DNA from: Prochlorococcus marinus XMU1419
GTDB taxonomy: Bacteria > Cyanobacteriota > Cyanobacteriia > PCC-6307 > Cyanobiaceae
Direction of reading: 5' to 3'
Assembly (NCBI RefSeq): GCF_017695955.1
Contig: NZ_JAAORO010000002.1
Span: 124,001 to 188,000, forward strand
Length of the DNA: 64,000 nucleotides
Positions within the stretch are counted from its first letter, which is position 1; each line of letters begins with the position of its first letter. This document shows, in pieces, positions 34,412-43,221 of this stretch. A program made the translations under genes and the position numbers. The notes under the pieces were generated by a model. It was not told where the DNA came from, ran no database searches, and worked only from the letters and a program-made list of their open reading frames with translations.

Positions 34412-34413
34412 AT

Positions 34414-34695
34414 TTATTTAGTCTCGCCGCTAAATATACATGTCCACCTGCTATCAAACTGCCAAACTGGTTTATATATTACATTAGTAATTTTTTCTCC
34501 TGCCTTTTTACAAGTATCCAAATCCTTCATGGGAATTGAGTGTAATGAGGGACTTGTTATTCCACTAACCTCTGGTCTACCCCCTGGTCCTTGTCTGTAA
34601 GTTCCAATTATTAACCAGTAACTGGCTTTTACATAATCTGAGAAAGAGAAAAATGAAAAGAAAAATAATGCTATTAAGATCGAACTCTTCTTCAT
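34414..34695 (-). CDS. Small exported hypothetical protein
   Basis: A 93-residue protein with a signal peptide (KKSSILIALFFFSFFSFSDYVKA) and a mature part of about 70 residues beginning SYWLIIGTYRQGPGG. Two Cys (LDTCKKAG and WTCIFSG) could pair. Similar short exported proteins recur in picocyanobacteria. It is divergent from uppP. No function can be assigned. Confidence 0.6.
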   Translation of the reverse strand: MKKSSILIALFFFSFFSFSDYVKASYWLIIGTYRQGPGGRPEVSGITSPSLHSIPMKDLDTCKKAGEKITNVIYKPVWQFDSRWTCIFSGETK

Positions 34696-34778
34696 TTTTT
34701 TATATTAGCTTTTACTTATTAAATGTAAATTATATTTTTTAAATTGCTATTAATAAAAAAGGTAATTAATATTAGTTT

Positions 34779-35579
34779 TTGGAATATTTAGAATTTATTT
34801 TATATGGCTTAATTCAAGGCTTAACTGAATTTATTCCCGTAAGTAGTACTGCTCATTTAAAGGTTGTATCACTTTTTTTTGGAATTGATGATCCCGGAAC
34901 TTCTACATCTGCAATAATTCAAGTTGGAAGTGTTTTAGCTTTGGTTTGGTATTTTAGGAATGATTTCTTCAAATTAAGAAGTCTATATTCAAGAAAATCT
35001 TTTAATTATTTATCACATCGAAGATTATTAAGGTCAATTTTGTTAGGAACTATCCCAATTATTTTTCTTGGTGGGAGCATAAAACTTTTTTTCCCTTATT
35101 TTTTTGATAGGGTTCTTCGTTCAAATTTTTCAATAGCAATAGTTTCTTTATTAATGAGTATTTTTATGTATTTAGCGGACACATCGAAAAAAGGTTATAT
35201 AAACTTAAAAAACTTTTCTTATTATGATAGTTTTTTGATAGGTCTTTCTCAAGCGTTTGCTATTATTCCAGGCGTCTCAAGATCTGGTATTACAATCTCT
35301 ACTGGTCTAGTATCAGGTTGGGAAAGAGGAGATGCTGCAAAATTCTCTTTTCTTTTAGGTATACCGGCAATCTCTTTTGCAGCTATCGTTGAGTTAATTT
35401 TTTCTTTTAATGAGTTTTCTTCATTGAGATTTATACCGCTTATAGTTGGTCTTTTAACAACATTTTTATCTTCATTATTTGCTATCGATTTTTTATTAAA
35501 GTATTTTTCTACAAATGGTTTGAAATTATTTATTATCTATCGGGTTGTTTTTAGTATTGTCATTCTTATGAATTTATAG
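34779..35579 (+). CDS. uppP: Undecaprenyl-diphosphatase
   Basis: A 266-residue polytopic membrane enzyme that recycles undecaprenyl diphosphate for peptidoglycan and polysaccharide synthesis. Conserved motifs are the N-terminal GLTEFIPVSSTAHL and the later IPGVSRSGITISTGL. The start is a TTG at 34779, with AAAAGG shortly upstream. Single-gene unit. Confidence 0.96.
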   Translation: MEYLEFILYGLIQGLTEFIPVSSTAHLKVVSLFFGIDDPGTSTSAIIQVGSVLALVWYFRNDFFKLRSLYSRKSFNYLSHRRLLRSILLGTIPIIFLGGSIKLFFPYFFDRVLRSNFSIAIVSLLMSIFMYLADTSKKGYINLKNFSYYDSFLIGLSQAFAIIPGVSRSGITISTGLVSGWERGDAAKFSFLLGIPAISFAAIVELIFSFNEFSSLRFIPLIVGLLTTFLSSLFAIDFLLKYFSTNGLKLFIIYRVVFSIVILMNL

Positions 35580-35630
35580 TTGGTTATGAAAAATTTTTCT
35601 ATTATATTAAAGTCTCAAAATTAGCATCAG

Positions 35631-35780
35631 ATGAACATTTTTATCTCATTTCAATTAGGTGAAGTTGAAGTTTCAAACCTTACCATAATGGTGTTAGCCT
35701 TTTTTTCATCTTTTACTTTCATTGCTGTCGGGATAAGCTCATATAAACTTTATAAATCCCTCATAAATGATGATAATTGA
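35631..35780 (+). CDS. 49-residue membrane peptide
   Basis: An ATG frame of 49 codons: a polar N-terminus (MNIFISFQLGEVEVSN), one membrane helix (LTIMVLAFFSSFTFIAVGI) and a basic-polar tail. It ends next to the tRNA-Pro gene on the other strand. No family recognised; possibly a small thylakoid subunit. Confidence 0.45.
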   Translation: MNIFISFQLGEVEVSNLTIMVLAFFSSFTFIAVGISSYKLYKSLINDDN

Positions 35781-35854
35781 TCGGAACGGCGGGATTTGAA
35801 CCCACGACCCCCACTACCCCAAAGTGGTGCGCTACCAAACTGCGCTACGCCCCG
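35781..35854 (-). tRNA. tRNA-Pro (anticodon GGG)
   Basis: A complete 74-nt cloverleaf. The 7-bp acceptor stem (CGGGGCG with CGTTCCG) contains two G-T pairs. The anticodon arm is CCACT-TTGGGGT-AGTGG with anticodon GGG, the T-loop is TTCAAAT, and the discriminator base is A. The 3' CCA is not encoded. It reads proline codons CCC and CCU. Confidence 0.95.
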
Positions 35855-35881
35855 TATTATTACTATAATTATAAGATTGAT

Positions 35882-36610
35882 TTAAATGTTATTCTTTATA
35901 GGTTTGTTATCAGATCTCAATACACATTTATCAACTTCCCAATTAAAGTTTTCCCAAATATAGTCTTTTAATTTATAGTTATTTCCAGGAAATTCTCCTA
36001 ACTTCACTTTTGTAGGTGAAGCAGAACAATATTGCCTACTGCCAGGTAAAGCAAGGTATTGTTGATGATACTCTTCGGCAAAAAAATAAGTATCAATCAT
36101 TTTAATTTCTGTTTCAATTAAACCAAGATTTTTTTTATTTAGTTCTTTTTGATATTGCTTTTTACTCGCTAATATAATTTTTTTATTATTCTCATTTTTA
36201 TAATATATTGAAGACCTATATTGAGTCCCTATGTCATTACCTTGTCTATTTTTTTGTGTAGGGTCATGACATTCCCAAAACATTTTTAATAAATCACTTA
36301 TATCTATTTCATTTTTATTCCAAATAATTCTTACAACTTCTGAATGTCCAGTCAGACCTGAACACACTTCATAATAAGTTGGGTTGACCTTTTCTCCACC
36401 AGCATATCCAACAGAAGTTGTGACAACTCCTGGAAGTTTCCAGAAACATTTTTCAGCTCCCCAGAAGCAACCGCATCCAAATATTATTTCATCTTCTTGA
36501 GGATTAGGATTTTTTTTAATATCTGTCTTTAGTATTTTATGAACTGAATTTAAATCTTTAATTAAACTTTGCTCAGTATTATTCATAATCTTTTTAAGAA
36601 ATTCAAACAT
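35882..36610 (-). CDS. msrA: Peptide-methionine (S)-S-oxide reductase MsrA
   Basis: A 242-residue enzyme that repairs oxidised methionine. The catalytic Cys48 lies in GCFWG (47-51). YYEVCSGLTGHSEVV, DPTQKNRQGNDIGTQYRS and EYHQQYL are typical. An extra N-terminal part of about 40 residues precedes the catalytic domain and could be shortened by using a later Met. It ends 27 bp from the tRNA gene. Confidence 0.95.
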   Translation of the reverse strand: MFEFLKKIMNNTEQSLIKDLNSVHKILKTDIKKNPNPQEDEIIFGCGCFWGAEKCFWKLPGVVTTSVGYAGGEKVNPTYYEVCSGLTGHSEVVRIIWNKNEIDISDLLKMFWECHDPTQKNRQGNDIGTQYRSSIYYKNENNKKIILASKKQYQKELNKKNLGLIETEIKMIDTYFFAEEYHQQYLALPGSRQYCSASPTKVKLGEFPGNNYKLKDYIWENFNWEVDKCVLRSDNKPIKNNI

Positions 36611-36649
36611 GTTTTAAATTTTTACACATCATAAGTTAAGGAATCACGT

Positions 36650-38395
36650 TTAGCTCTTAACAATTTTAGTGGCTAATTCTCTTTCCCAAAGTTTTTTATA
36701 TAGCCCTCTCTTTTTTACTAAATCTTTATGATTACCTTGTTGTACTATTTCTCCTTTATCCATAACTAAAATCCTGTCACAAGTCGCAGCAACAGATAGT
36801 TGGTGACTAATCATCAAAATTGTTTTATTACTTCTTTCTCGCATTTCATCAATTATTTTTGCGGCTGTTTTATTGTCAACACTTGCTAAAGCATCATCAA
36901 GAACGACAATTGGAGAATTTACAAGTAAAGCTCTTCCAAGTGCCGTTCTTTGCCTCTGGCCACCACTTAGTGTAATGCCTCTTTCACCAACAATTGTTTC
37001 AAATTTTAGAGGGAAATTATTGATATCATCAATCATACCAGCCTTTTTGGCACTTTTTTTAACAAGTCCATTAGAAGCTGTTGGTTCTCCAAAACGTAGA
37101 TTTTCTGAGATTGTAGAAGTAAATAAGTATGCTTCTTGCGGTACAATTGCAATACTTTTTCTAAGATCTACTAATTTAATATTTTTTACGTCAATTTCAT
37201 CTAAAAATAATTGTCCGTCGGGGATTTCAATTGTCCTGCCGAGAGACTTTGCTAATGTTGTTTTGCCACAACCAACAGGTCCTACTATTGCAATAAGTTC
37301 TCCTGGATAAATTTTAAAATTTAATCCATTTAGAGAATTGAATTTTGATCCTGGATACTTTATTGTTAAACCTTTTGCTTCTAATAATCCTTTTATCTTT
37401 TTCTTCAAATATTTTGTGTTTAATTTATCTACAATATTAGGATTTTTCTCAAGGATTTCTTCTACGCGATCTAAACTTACCTGGCCTAGTTGAAAAGTGT
37501 TTAAGGTAAAACCTAAGAGAGCAGTTGGGAAAACAAGCCTCTCTACGTAAAGAATTAGAGCTACTAAACCACCTATAGTAATAAATCCACTTTCAAGTTG
37601 AAATGTTCCTAATCCTAATAAGATTAATAAAGAAATTGAAGAAATACCTTGCAGCAAAGGAAATAGAGTACTTGCTGTTCTTGCAAGTTTTATCGCTGAA
37701 TTTTGATAAGCATTATTATAAATATTAAATTCTTGCTTCTCAGCATTTTCTTGAGCATAAATTTTGATTGCGCTTATTCCAGAAAGATCTTCTTGTATAA
37801 GATCGCTAAGTTTGGATAATGATTCTTGCTGAGCTTTTCTTTGTTTGACCATTCTACCCCCAAATAAGCTTACAATTCCAAGGATTAATGGAAAGATCAA
37901 TAATGCAGATATAGTTAAAATTTTATTTATAGAAAACATTGATGGAATTGTAAATGAATAAGCAAGAACTATGTTGCACAAACTTAATACCGTGAAACCC
38001 AAAAGCCTTCTTATGTTTTCAACATCACTCGTGGCTCTAGTGATAATGTCTCCACTTCCTTTCTTTTGTATCCAATCTGGGTCCTGGATAAGTAAGTGAT
38101 CGAATAGTTTCTGACGAAGATTTACCTCAACCTTCCTACCTACTCCGAATACAATTTGCCTTGAAAATAATCTTATTAAACCCATGGATGTTGCCAAAAT
38201 AATTAACAACAAAGATTTAGAAATTACAAAATCTGTGGAGAACCCATTTTGTAATTTATCAATTATATTTTTTACTTCTAAGGGGATTACGACGCTTAAA
38301 ATATTAACTAAAAGTAGTGCTAAAGCACCTAACAAAAATTCTTTTTTGTAAGGTTTCAAGTATTTTATAATTATATTTAACTTTAAATTTTCCAT
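36650..38395 (-). CDS. ABC transporter, permease-ATPase fusion (MsbA/multidrug exporter type)
   Basis: A 581-residue half-transporter. Residues 1-310 form the six-helix exporter domain, followed by an ATPase domain with Walker A GPVGCGKTT, signature LSGGQRQR, Walker B IVVLDDALASVD and the H-loop ISHQLS. Homodimers of this type export lipids, peptides or drugs. Substrate unknown. Note that the Walker B catalytic Glu position reads Asp (LDDALAS), which could reduce ATPase activity. Confidence 0.9.
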   Translation of the reverse strand: MENLKLNIIIKYLKPYKKEFLLGALALLLVNILSVVIPLEVKNIIDKLQNGFSTDFVISKSLLLIILATSMGLIRLFSRQIVFGVGRKVEVNLRQKLFDHLLIQDPDWIQKKGSGDIITRATSDVENIRRLLGFTVLSLCNIVLAYSFTIPSMFSINKILTISALLIFPLILGIVSLFGGRMVKQRKAQQESLSKLSDLIQEDLSGISAIKIYAQENAEKQEFNIYNNAYQNSAIKLARTASTLFPLLQGISSISLLILLGLGTFQLESGFITIGGLVALILYVERLVFPTALLGFTLNTFQLGQVSLDRVEEILEKNPNIVDKLNTKYLKKKIKGLLEAKGLTIKYPGSKFNSLNGLNFKIYPGELIAIVGPVGCGKTTLAKSLGRTIEIPDGQLFLDEIDVKNIKLVDLRKSIAIVPQEAYLFTSTISENLRFGEPTASNGLVKKSAKKAGMIDDINNFPLKFETIVGERGITLSGGQRQRTALGRALLVNSPIVVLDDALASVDNKTAAKIIDEMRERSNKTILMISHQLSVAATCDRILVMDKGEIVQQGNHKDLVKKRGLYKKLWERELATKIVKS

Positions 38396-38475
38396 TTAAT
38401 TTTGCCAATATGATTAAGATAATGTTTCATTTTTAAATATGTGAGCTAATTTTATAAATGATTCAGTATTTATTC

Positions 38476-38772
38476 ATGAGTAACGAACAAACTCATCCAC
38501 TACATGCAACAGACAAGAATATAGTAGATTCTCTTATCGCTAAAGATAAACCAGTAGATCTAGACTTTATTAATTTAGCTAGATTAATAAATCGTTATAC
38601 TAATTTCCCAGGTGAAATTGAAATTAAGGAGGATATAGAAAAGATTTTAAAATTTTGGAAAATCAATAAAAATGATCTTTTTTCAAAAACAAAAATTATT
38701 TGGTCAAAAAGCTTCCGGCCCACTAATACAAATAAAGATTTAGTTGGATCAGGATTTGACACTTCAAATTGA
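38476..38772 (+). CDS. DUF3288 family protein
   Basis: A 98-residue soluble protein matching the cyanobacterial DUF3288 pattern (QTHPLHATDKNIVDSLI, LARLINRYTNFPGEIEIKEDIEKIL). I use the ATG at 38476, which begins MSNEQTHPL as expected for the family; the ATG at 38458 would add a short hydrophobic stretch. Function unknown. It precedes trpD by 31 bp. Confidence 0.75.
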   Translation: MSNEQTHPLHATDKNIVDSLIAKDKPVDLDFINLARLINRYTNFPGEIEIKEDIEKILKFWKINKNDLFSKTKIIWSKSFRPTNTNKDLVGSGFDTSN

Positions 38773-38803
38773 ATTTTTCAACATAGTTTTCTTCAATAAT
38801 TAA

Positions 38804-39853
38804 ATGTCTTCTAAACTATCTAACCCCGATCTTCTTAATATTTTGTTGGAGGGGAAAAACCTTGATGATTTAAACTCTAGATCGTTAATGCAAAGATGGC
38901 TTAATGATGAAATATCTGATGTTCAAACAGGAGCTTTTTTAAGTGCTTTGAGAGCTAAGGGTTGCACTGGTGTTGAATTATCATCTATGGCTGAGGAACT
39001 CTTAAATGTTTGCAAGTTGCCTTTAAAAAGACCAAATTTATATATGGTAGATACTTGTGGTACTGGAGGTGATGGGGCAAATACATTTAATATCTCCACT
39101 GCAGTAGCATTTGTAGCTTCATCTTGTGGTGCAAATATAGCTAAACACGGGAATAAAAGTGCTAGTGGAAAAGTTGGGTCTGCAGATGTTTTAATGAATC
39201 TTGGTTTGAATTTAAATTGTTCATTAGAAAAAGTAATTTCTGCCGTCAGTGAAATTGGAATAACTTTTTTATTTGCACCCGTATGGCATAAATCTTTAAT
39301 AAAGCTTGCACCACTGAGAAAGTCTCTAGGAATTAGAACTGTATTTAATCAACTTGGACCATTGGTAAATCCGTTAAGACCCAATGCGCAAGTACTTGGG
39401 GTTGCATCTGAGGATCTATTGGAGCCAATGGCAAATGCACTTTTAAAAATGGGTATGAACAGAGCAGTAGTAGTCCATGGTCATGGCGGTCTTGACGAGG
39501 CTTCACTTCAAGGAGAGAATAAACTGATATTTGTTGAGAAAGGGGAATTAAGATTTTCAAAAATAAATATTTCAGAATTTAATCATGAAAATATTTCTAA
39601 TGAAAACCTTGTAGTTTCTGATATTAATTCAAGCGAAGAAATATTAAAGTCTGTTTTAGATGGTTCTGGACAAAAGTCGCACAAGGAAGTTGTAGCTTTG
39701 AATACAGCTTTAGTCCTATGGGTATCCAGTATCGAGGATGATTTGCACGAAGGATTTAAAAAAGCATTGCTTTCAATTAGTCAAGGAACTCCTTGGAAAA
39801 AATTTTTGTTGTTGAAAAATTATTTAACCGTTGATGAATCAATTACGAATTAA
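38804..39853 (+). CDS. trpD: Anthranilate phosphoribosyltransferase
   Basis: A 349-residue enzyme of tryptophan synthesis that joins anthranilate to PRPP. The PRPP loop [29 protein letters not shown], and [13 protein letters not shown] are conserved. Its stop overlaps the carA start by one base (TAATG). Amino-acid and pyrimidine/arginine synthesis genes are thus coupled here. Confidence 0.97.
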   Translation: MSSKLSNPDLLNILLEGKNLDDLNSRSLMQRWLNDEISDVQTGAFLSALRAKGCTGVELSSMAEELLNVCKLPLKRPNLYMVDTCGTGGDGANTFNISTAVAFVASSCGANIAKHGNKSASGKVGSADVLMNLGLNLNCSLEKVISAVSEIGITFLFAPVWHKSLIKLAPLRKSLGIRTVFNQLGPLVNPLRPNAQVLGVASEDLLEPMANALLKMGMNRAVVVHGHGGLDEASLQGENKLIFVEKGELRFSKINISEFNHENISNENLVVSDINSSEEILKSVLDGSGQKSHKEVVALNTALVLWVSSIEDDLHEGFKKALLSISQGTPWKKFLLLKNYLTVDESITN

Positions 39854-40992
39854 TGATTAATCCATATAAAAAAAATGCAAAATTAGTTTTAAATAATGGA
39901 ATTGTTTTTCCTGGATTTTCTTTTGGCGCCTCTGGTACTGCTGTTGGCGAAATAGTTTTTAATACTGGAATGACAGGATATCAGGAGGTTATTACTGATC
40001 CAAGTTATTATGGACAAATATTAACATTCACTTATCCAGAAATTGGAAATACCGGTATTAATCTTGAAGATTCAGAATCTGATATTACTGTTAAAGGGAT
40101 AATTGTTAGAAATTATTCATCAAATAATAGTAATTGGAGATCACTAAAGAATCTTAATCAATGGTTAGTTGAGAAAAATATAATAGGTCTTTATGGAATT
40201 GATACAAGAGCCCTTGTTAAAGTATTAAGATCTTATGGCTCGATGAATGGAGCTCTTACCTCTGAAGATAAAACTGTAGAAAGTTGTTTAAAAATAATCT
40301 ATGAAACCCCAAAAATGGAGGGATTAAATCTATCAAAGGAAGTTTCCACAAAGCAAGAATATTTTTGGCAAAATACGACAGAAACAGATTTTGACATTAG
40401 ACAAAAACTTTCAGAAAAGCCTAATAAATTAAAAATAGTAGCCATTGATTTTGGAATAAAAAAATCAATTTTAAATCGACTAGTCTCTCATGGTTGTGAA
40501 ATTTTAGTGTTACCTTCTAGCTCTACTTTAGAAGATGTCTTATTTAATAAGCCTGATGGGATATTCTTCTCAAATGGGCCTGGCGATCCTTCTACCGTTA
40601 CTGAGGGCATAGATTTGGCGAGATCACTTATTGAACATGGTGAAATACCTATGTTCGGTATTTGCCTCGGTCATCAAATATTTGGATTGGCCTTGGGTGG
40701 TTCAACTTATAAACTTCCATTCGGACATCGCGGACTAAATCATCCTTGTGGGAATAATAATCAAATTGAGATAACTAGTCAGAATCATGGTTTTGCTATT
40801 GATCCTAATTCTCTTTCAAAAGAAATAGTGAAAATTACTCACTACAATCTTAACGATAATACTGTTGCTGGATTAGAGGTAAATAATAAACCAATATTTA
40901 GTGTTCAATATCATCCAGAAGCAGGACCTGGTCCGCATGATTCAGATTATTTATTTAAAAAATTTGTTTCTCTAATGTTAGATAGATGTTGA
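39853..40992 (+). CDS. carA: Carbamoyl-phosphate synthase small (glutaminase) subunit
   Basis: A 379-residue subunit. The N-terminal part is the carA-specific domain; the C-terminal half is a class I glutamine amidotransferase with nucleophile elbow FGICLGHQ and the His-Glu pair in QYHPEAGPGPHDS. It supplies ammonia to CarB, which is not in this window, for arginine and pyrimidine synthesis. Confidence 0.97.
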   Translation: MINPYKKNAKLVLNNGIVFPGFSFGASGTAVGEIVFNTGMTGYQEVITDPSYYGQILTFTYPEIGNTGINLEDSESDITVKGIIVRNYSSNNSNWRSLKNLNQWLVEKNIIGLYGIDTRALVKVLRSYGSMNGALTSEDKTVESCLKIIYETPKMEGLNLSKEVSTKQEYFWQNTTETDFDIRQKLSEKPNKLKIVAIDFGIKKSILNRLVSHGCEILVLPSSSTLEDVLFNKPDGIFFSNGPGDPSTVTEGIDLARSLIEHGEIPMFGICLGHQIFGLALGGSTYKLPFGHRGLNHPCGNNNQIEITSQNHGFAIDPNSLSKEIVKITHYNLNDNTVAGLEVNNKPIFSVQYHPEAGPGPHDSDYLFKKFVSLMLDRC

Positions 40993-41049
40993 CATATTGT
41001 TTTCTTTTGATTTGATAATTACATTTGATATATTATTTTTGGGAGGAAC

Positions 41050-41418
41050 TTGATCATAGAAGATTTCCAGAAGCTTACGGTTTCTTTAAGAGGAAACCTA
41101 GATATAAAAACAAACATTATTGTTTTTACCTTTAAAGGTCAGCTTGACGCCTTCTCAGAAAAACAATTTAAGTCTTTTATTACTAATAATTTAAAAAATG
41201 AGTTACCATTCGTTATTGATCTTACAAAAATTGATTTTCTAGATTCTTCGGGTCTTGGTGCTCTTGTCCAAACTGCTAAAGAATGTAAAAAGTTGAAGTT
41301 AGGCTTCTCGGTTGTTGGAAACTCGAGAGTCGCTCAAACAATTAAACTTGTACGTTTAGGAGATTTTCTTAACTTAAAGTCTAGTCTTGAAGATGCATTA
41401 ACTTTTTTCAAAAATTGA
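41050..41418 (+). CDS. STAS-domain anti-sigma factor antagonist-like protein
   Basis: A 122-residue single-domain protein of the SpoIIAA/RsbV type. The phospho-acceptor motif is visible as DFLDSSGLGALV, with the Ser-Ser pair in place. Such proteins bind anti-sigma factor kinases or act in partner switching. No matching RsbW-type kinase is adjacent. The start is a TTG at 41050, with a strong GGGAGGA ribosome-binding site. It overlaps mrnC (TTGA). Confidence 0.85.
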   Translation: MIIEDFQKLTVSLRGNLDIKTNIIVFTFKGQLDAFSEKQFKSFITNNLKNELPFVIDLTKIDFLDSSGLGALVQTAKECKKLKLGFSVVGNSRVAQTIKLVRLGDFLNLKSSLEDALTFFKN

Positions 41419-41813
41419 ATTATTGGATTCAAAACTTAGTTCCACATGGCTCACCTGATGAAATTGGTGTCATTCAACTTGCTTGGCTTGGGGATGCGGT
41501 ATGGGAACTTCATCAAAGACTAAGACATGTTCATTTTCCATTAAAATCAAAAGAACTCCATTTATCAGTAGTTAACGAAGTAAAGGCAATATCTCAATCA
41601 AAATCTTTAGATGATATTGAACATTTATTAAATGCAAATGAAATGGATTTAATTAGACGTGCTAGAAATAAAACGAAGAGAAACCCAAAGTCCTCAAACC
41701 CTGTCGTATATTCTAAAGCAACTGGTTTTGAAACTCTTATTGGGTGGCTGTTTCTAAAAGATCCTCAAAGATTATCAACTCTTTTTGATTATCTTGAATT
41801 AAAAATGCAATGA
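41415..41813 (+). CDS. mrnC: Mini-ribonuclease III
   Basis: A 132-residue RNase III catalytic domain without the double-stranded RNA-binding domain. Segments WLGDAVWELHQR, VNEVKAISQSK and YSKATGFETLIGWLFL match Mini-III, which trims 23S rRNA ends. The start is TTG (41415-41417), overlapping the stop of the STAS gene, so translation is probably coupled. Confidence 0.92.
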   Translation: MNYWIQNLVPHGSPDEIGVIQLAWLGDAVWELHQRLRHVHFPLKSKELHLSVVNEVKAISQSKSLDDIEHLLNANEMDLIRRARNKTKRNPKSSNPVVYSKATGFETLIGWLFLKDPQRLSTLFDYLELKMQ

Positions 41814-41817
41814 CTCT

Positions 41818-42828
41818 ATGAAAAATACTTCTAAAAAGAATTTTTCTGAAAAAAATAGCAAACACTTCAACAAAAATTCTTATTCTAATTCTTACTATAA
41901 AGATACAAGTTCATCAAAAAAAAGTAATATTCTTTTAAACAATTCTACTAAAAATGAGAATGTTAACAATTCAAAAAAAATTGATAAACACAAAAATAAC
42001 TTTTTATCTAATAAAAGAATAAAGCCAAAAGATAAAAATAATAAAGAGGCTTCTAATAAAGCCCAGAATATGAATCAAGAACGCTTTAATAAAAAAAATT
42101 TTGATGATTGGATATGGGGGAAACATTCAGTTTATGAAACACTTAATAGTGAAAGAGCTATAAATAGGATTTGGTGTACATCAGAAATCTTTTCTTCAGA
42201 GAAATTCTATATTTTACTGAAGGAACTTAAATCAAAAGGAGTCCTCATTGAAGAAGTTTCATGGAACAGGCTTTCACAATTAACTTTTGGTGCTTCTCAT
42301 CAAGGTGTCGCGTTGCAATTAGCATGCTCTAAAACAATATCCCTAGAAAAGTTAATCTGTTTTTCAAAGCAAAATTCAGCAAATCCAATTATCCTGGCCT
42401 TAGACGGAATTACTGATCCACATAATGTAGGTGCAATCATAAGATCTTCAGAGGCATTTGATTGCAAGGGCATCATCATTCCTCAAAGGAGATCTGCTGG
42501 CTTAACAGGGACAGTCGCCAAGGTAGCTGCAGGCGCTATAGAGCATTTGCCAGTAAGTAGAGTTGTTAATTTAAATAGAGCACTTGATGAGCTAAAGAGA
42601 AATGGTTTTATTGTTATTGGATTATCTGGAGATGGTCATTTATCGATCTCAAAATTTCATGAAAAAAGTCCTATGGTAGTGGTAGTCGGGTCTGAAAATA
42701 AAGGTATTTCTTTGCTTACTCAAAAAAAATGCGATTTTTTATTAAGGATTCCTCTGAAAGGGAAAACATCAAGCTTAAATGCCTCAGTTGCAGCAGCAAT
42801 ATCTCTATTTCACTTGACAAGTAAATAA
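41818..42828 (+). CDS. SpoU-type RNA 2'-O-methyltransferase (RlmB/TrmH family)
   Basis: A 336-residue protein. Residues 1-95 are a low-complexity Lys/Asn/Ser tail, probably disordered and RNA-binding. Residues 97-170 form the substrate-binding domain (WIWGKHSVYETLN), and the rest is the SPOUT methyltransferase domain with DPHNVGAIIRSSEAF, VVVVGSENKGIS and LNASVAAAISLFHL. It probably methylates 23S rRNA (RlmB-like). It lies 4 bp after mrnC, consistent with an rRNA-maturation operon. Confidence 0.9.
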   Translation: MKNTSKKNFSEKNSKHFNKNSYSNSYYKDTSSSKKSNILLNNSTKNENVNNSKKIDKHKNNFLSNKRIKPKDKNNKEASNKAQNMNQERFNKKNFDDWIWGKHSVYETLNSERAINRIWCTSEIFSSEKFYILLKELKSKGVLIEEVSWNRLSQLTFGASHQGVALQLACSKTISLEKLICFSKQNSANPIILALDGITDPHNVGAIIRSSEAFDCKGIIIPQRRSAGLTGTVAKVAAGAIEHLPVSRVVNLNRALDELKRNGFIVIGLSGDGHLSISKFHEKSPMVVVVGSENKGISLLTQKKCDFLLRIPLKGKTSSLNASVAAAISLFHLTSK

Positions 42829-42977
42829 ATTTATTAGTTAAAGTTGAATTTTCTTAGATTTAATTAAAATATCGTTGTTTCAATATATTTATATGATTAA
42901 TGAAAATTTATTGAACTTTTACTACAAAATTGTATAGAATTTGACAAGAATCGAAGGTTTTTAAAACCAACTAAAAA

Positions 42978-43193
42978 TTGATTAGAAATTTTGGAAACAA
43001 ACTCGGCTTAGCTTGGTGGGCTAAAATTGAGACAAATCAACCAAACGTTACGTATTGGTATGGCCCATTTATTACAAAACGTAGTTTAAAGGAAAACATG
43101 TTTTCTTTTATTAAAGATCTGTCAGATGAAGGTTCAACAAATATTAAGCATAGTTTTGTTCGTTGCAAAAAAGAAGAACCTTTAACTATTTGA
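42978..43193 (+). CDS. DUF1816 family protein
   Basis: A 71-residue protein with the DUF1816 pattern (LAWWAKIETNQPNVTYWYGPFITKRSLKE). The start is TTG at 42978. Distantly reminiscent of the small CpcD-like linkers, but no phycobilisome genes are nearby. Function unknown. It precedes gatA by 28 bp. Confidence 0.75.
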   Translation: MIRNFGNKLGLAWWAKIETNQPNVTYWYGPFITKRSLKENMFSFIKDLSDEGSTNIKHSFVRCKKEEPLTI

Positions 43194-43221
43194 TAATAGT
43201 TAATATATACGAAGATAAGAA

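Noticed and set aside
35777-35971. A 64-codon plus-strand frame starting MIGTAGFEPTTPTTPKW
   Set aside because: It is the antisense reading of the tRNA-Pro gene plus part of msrA; such frames are a common artefact of tRNA genes.
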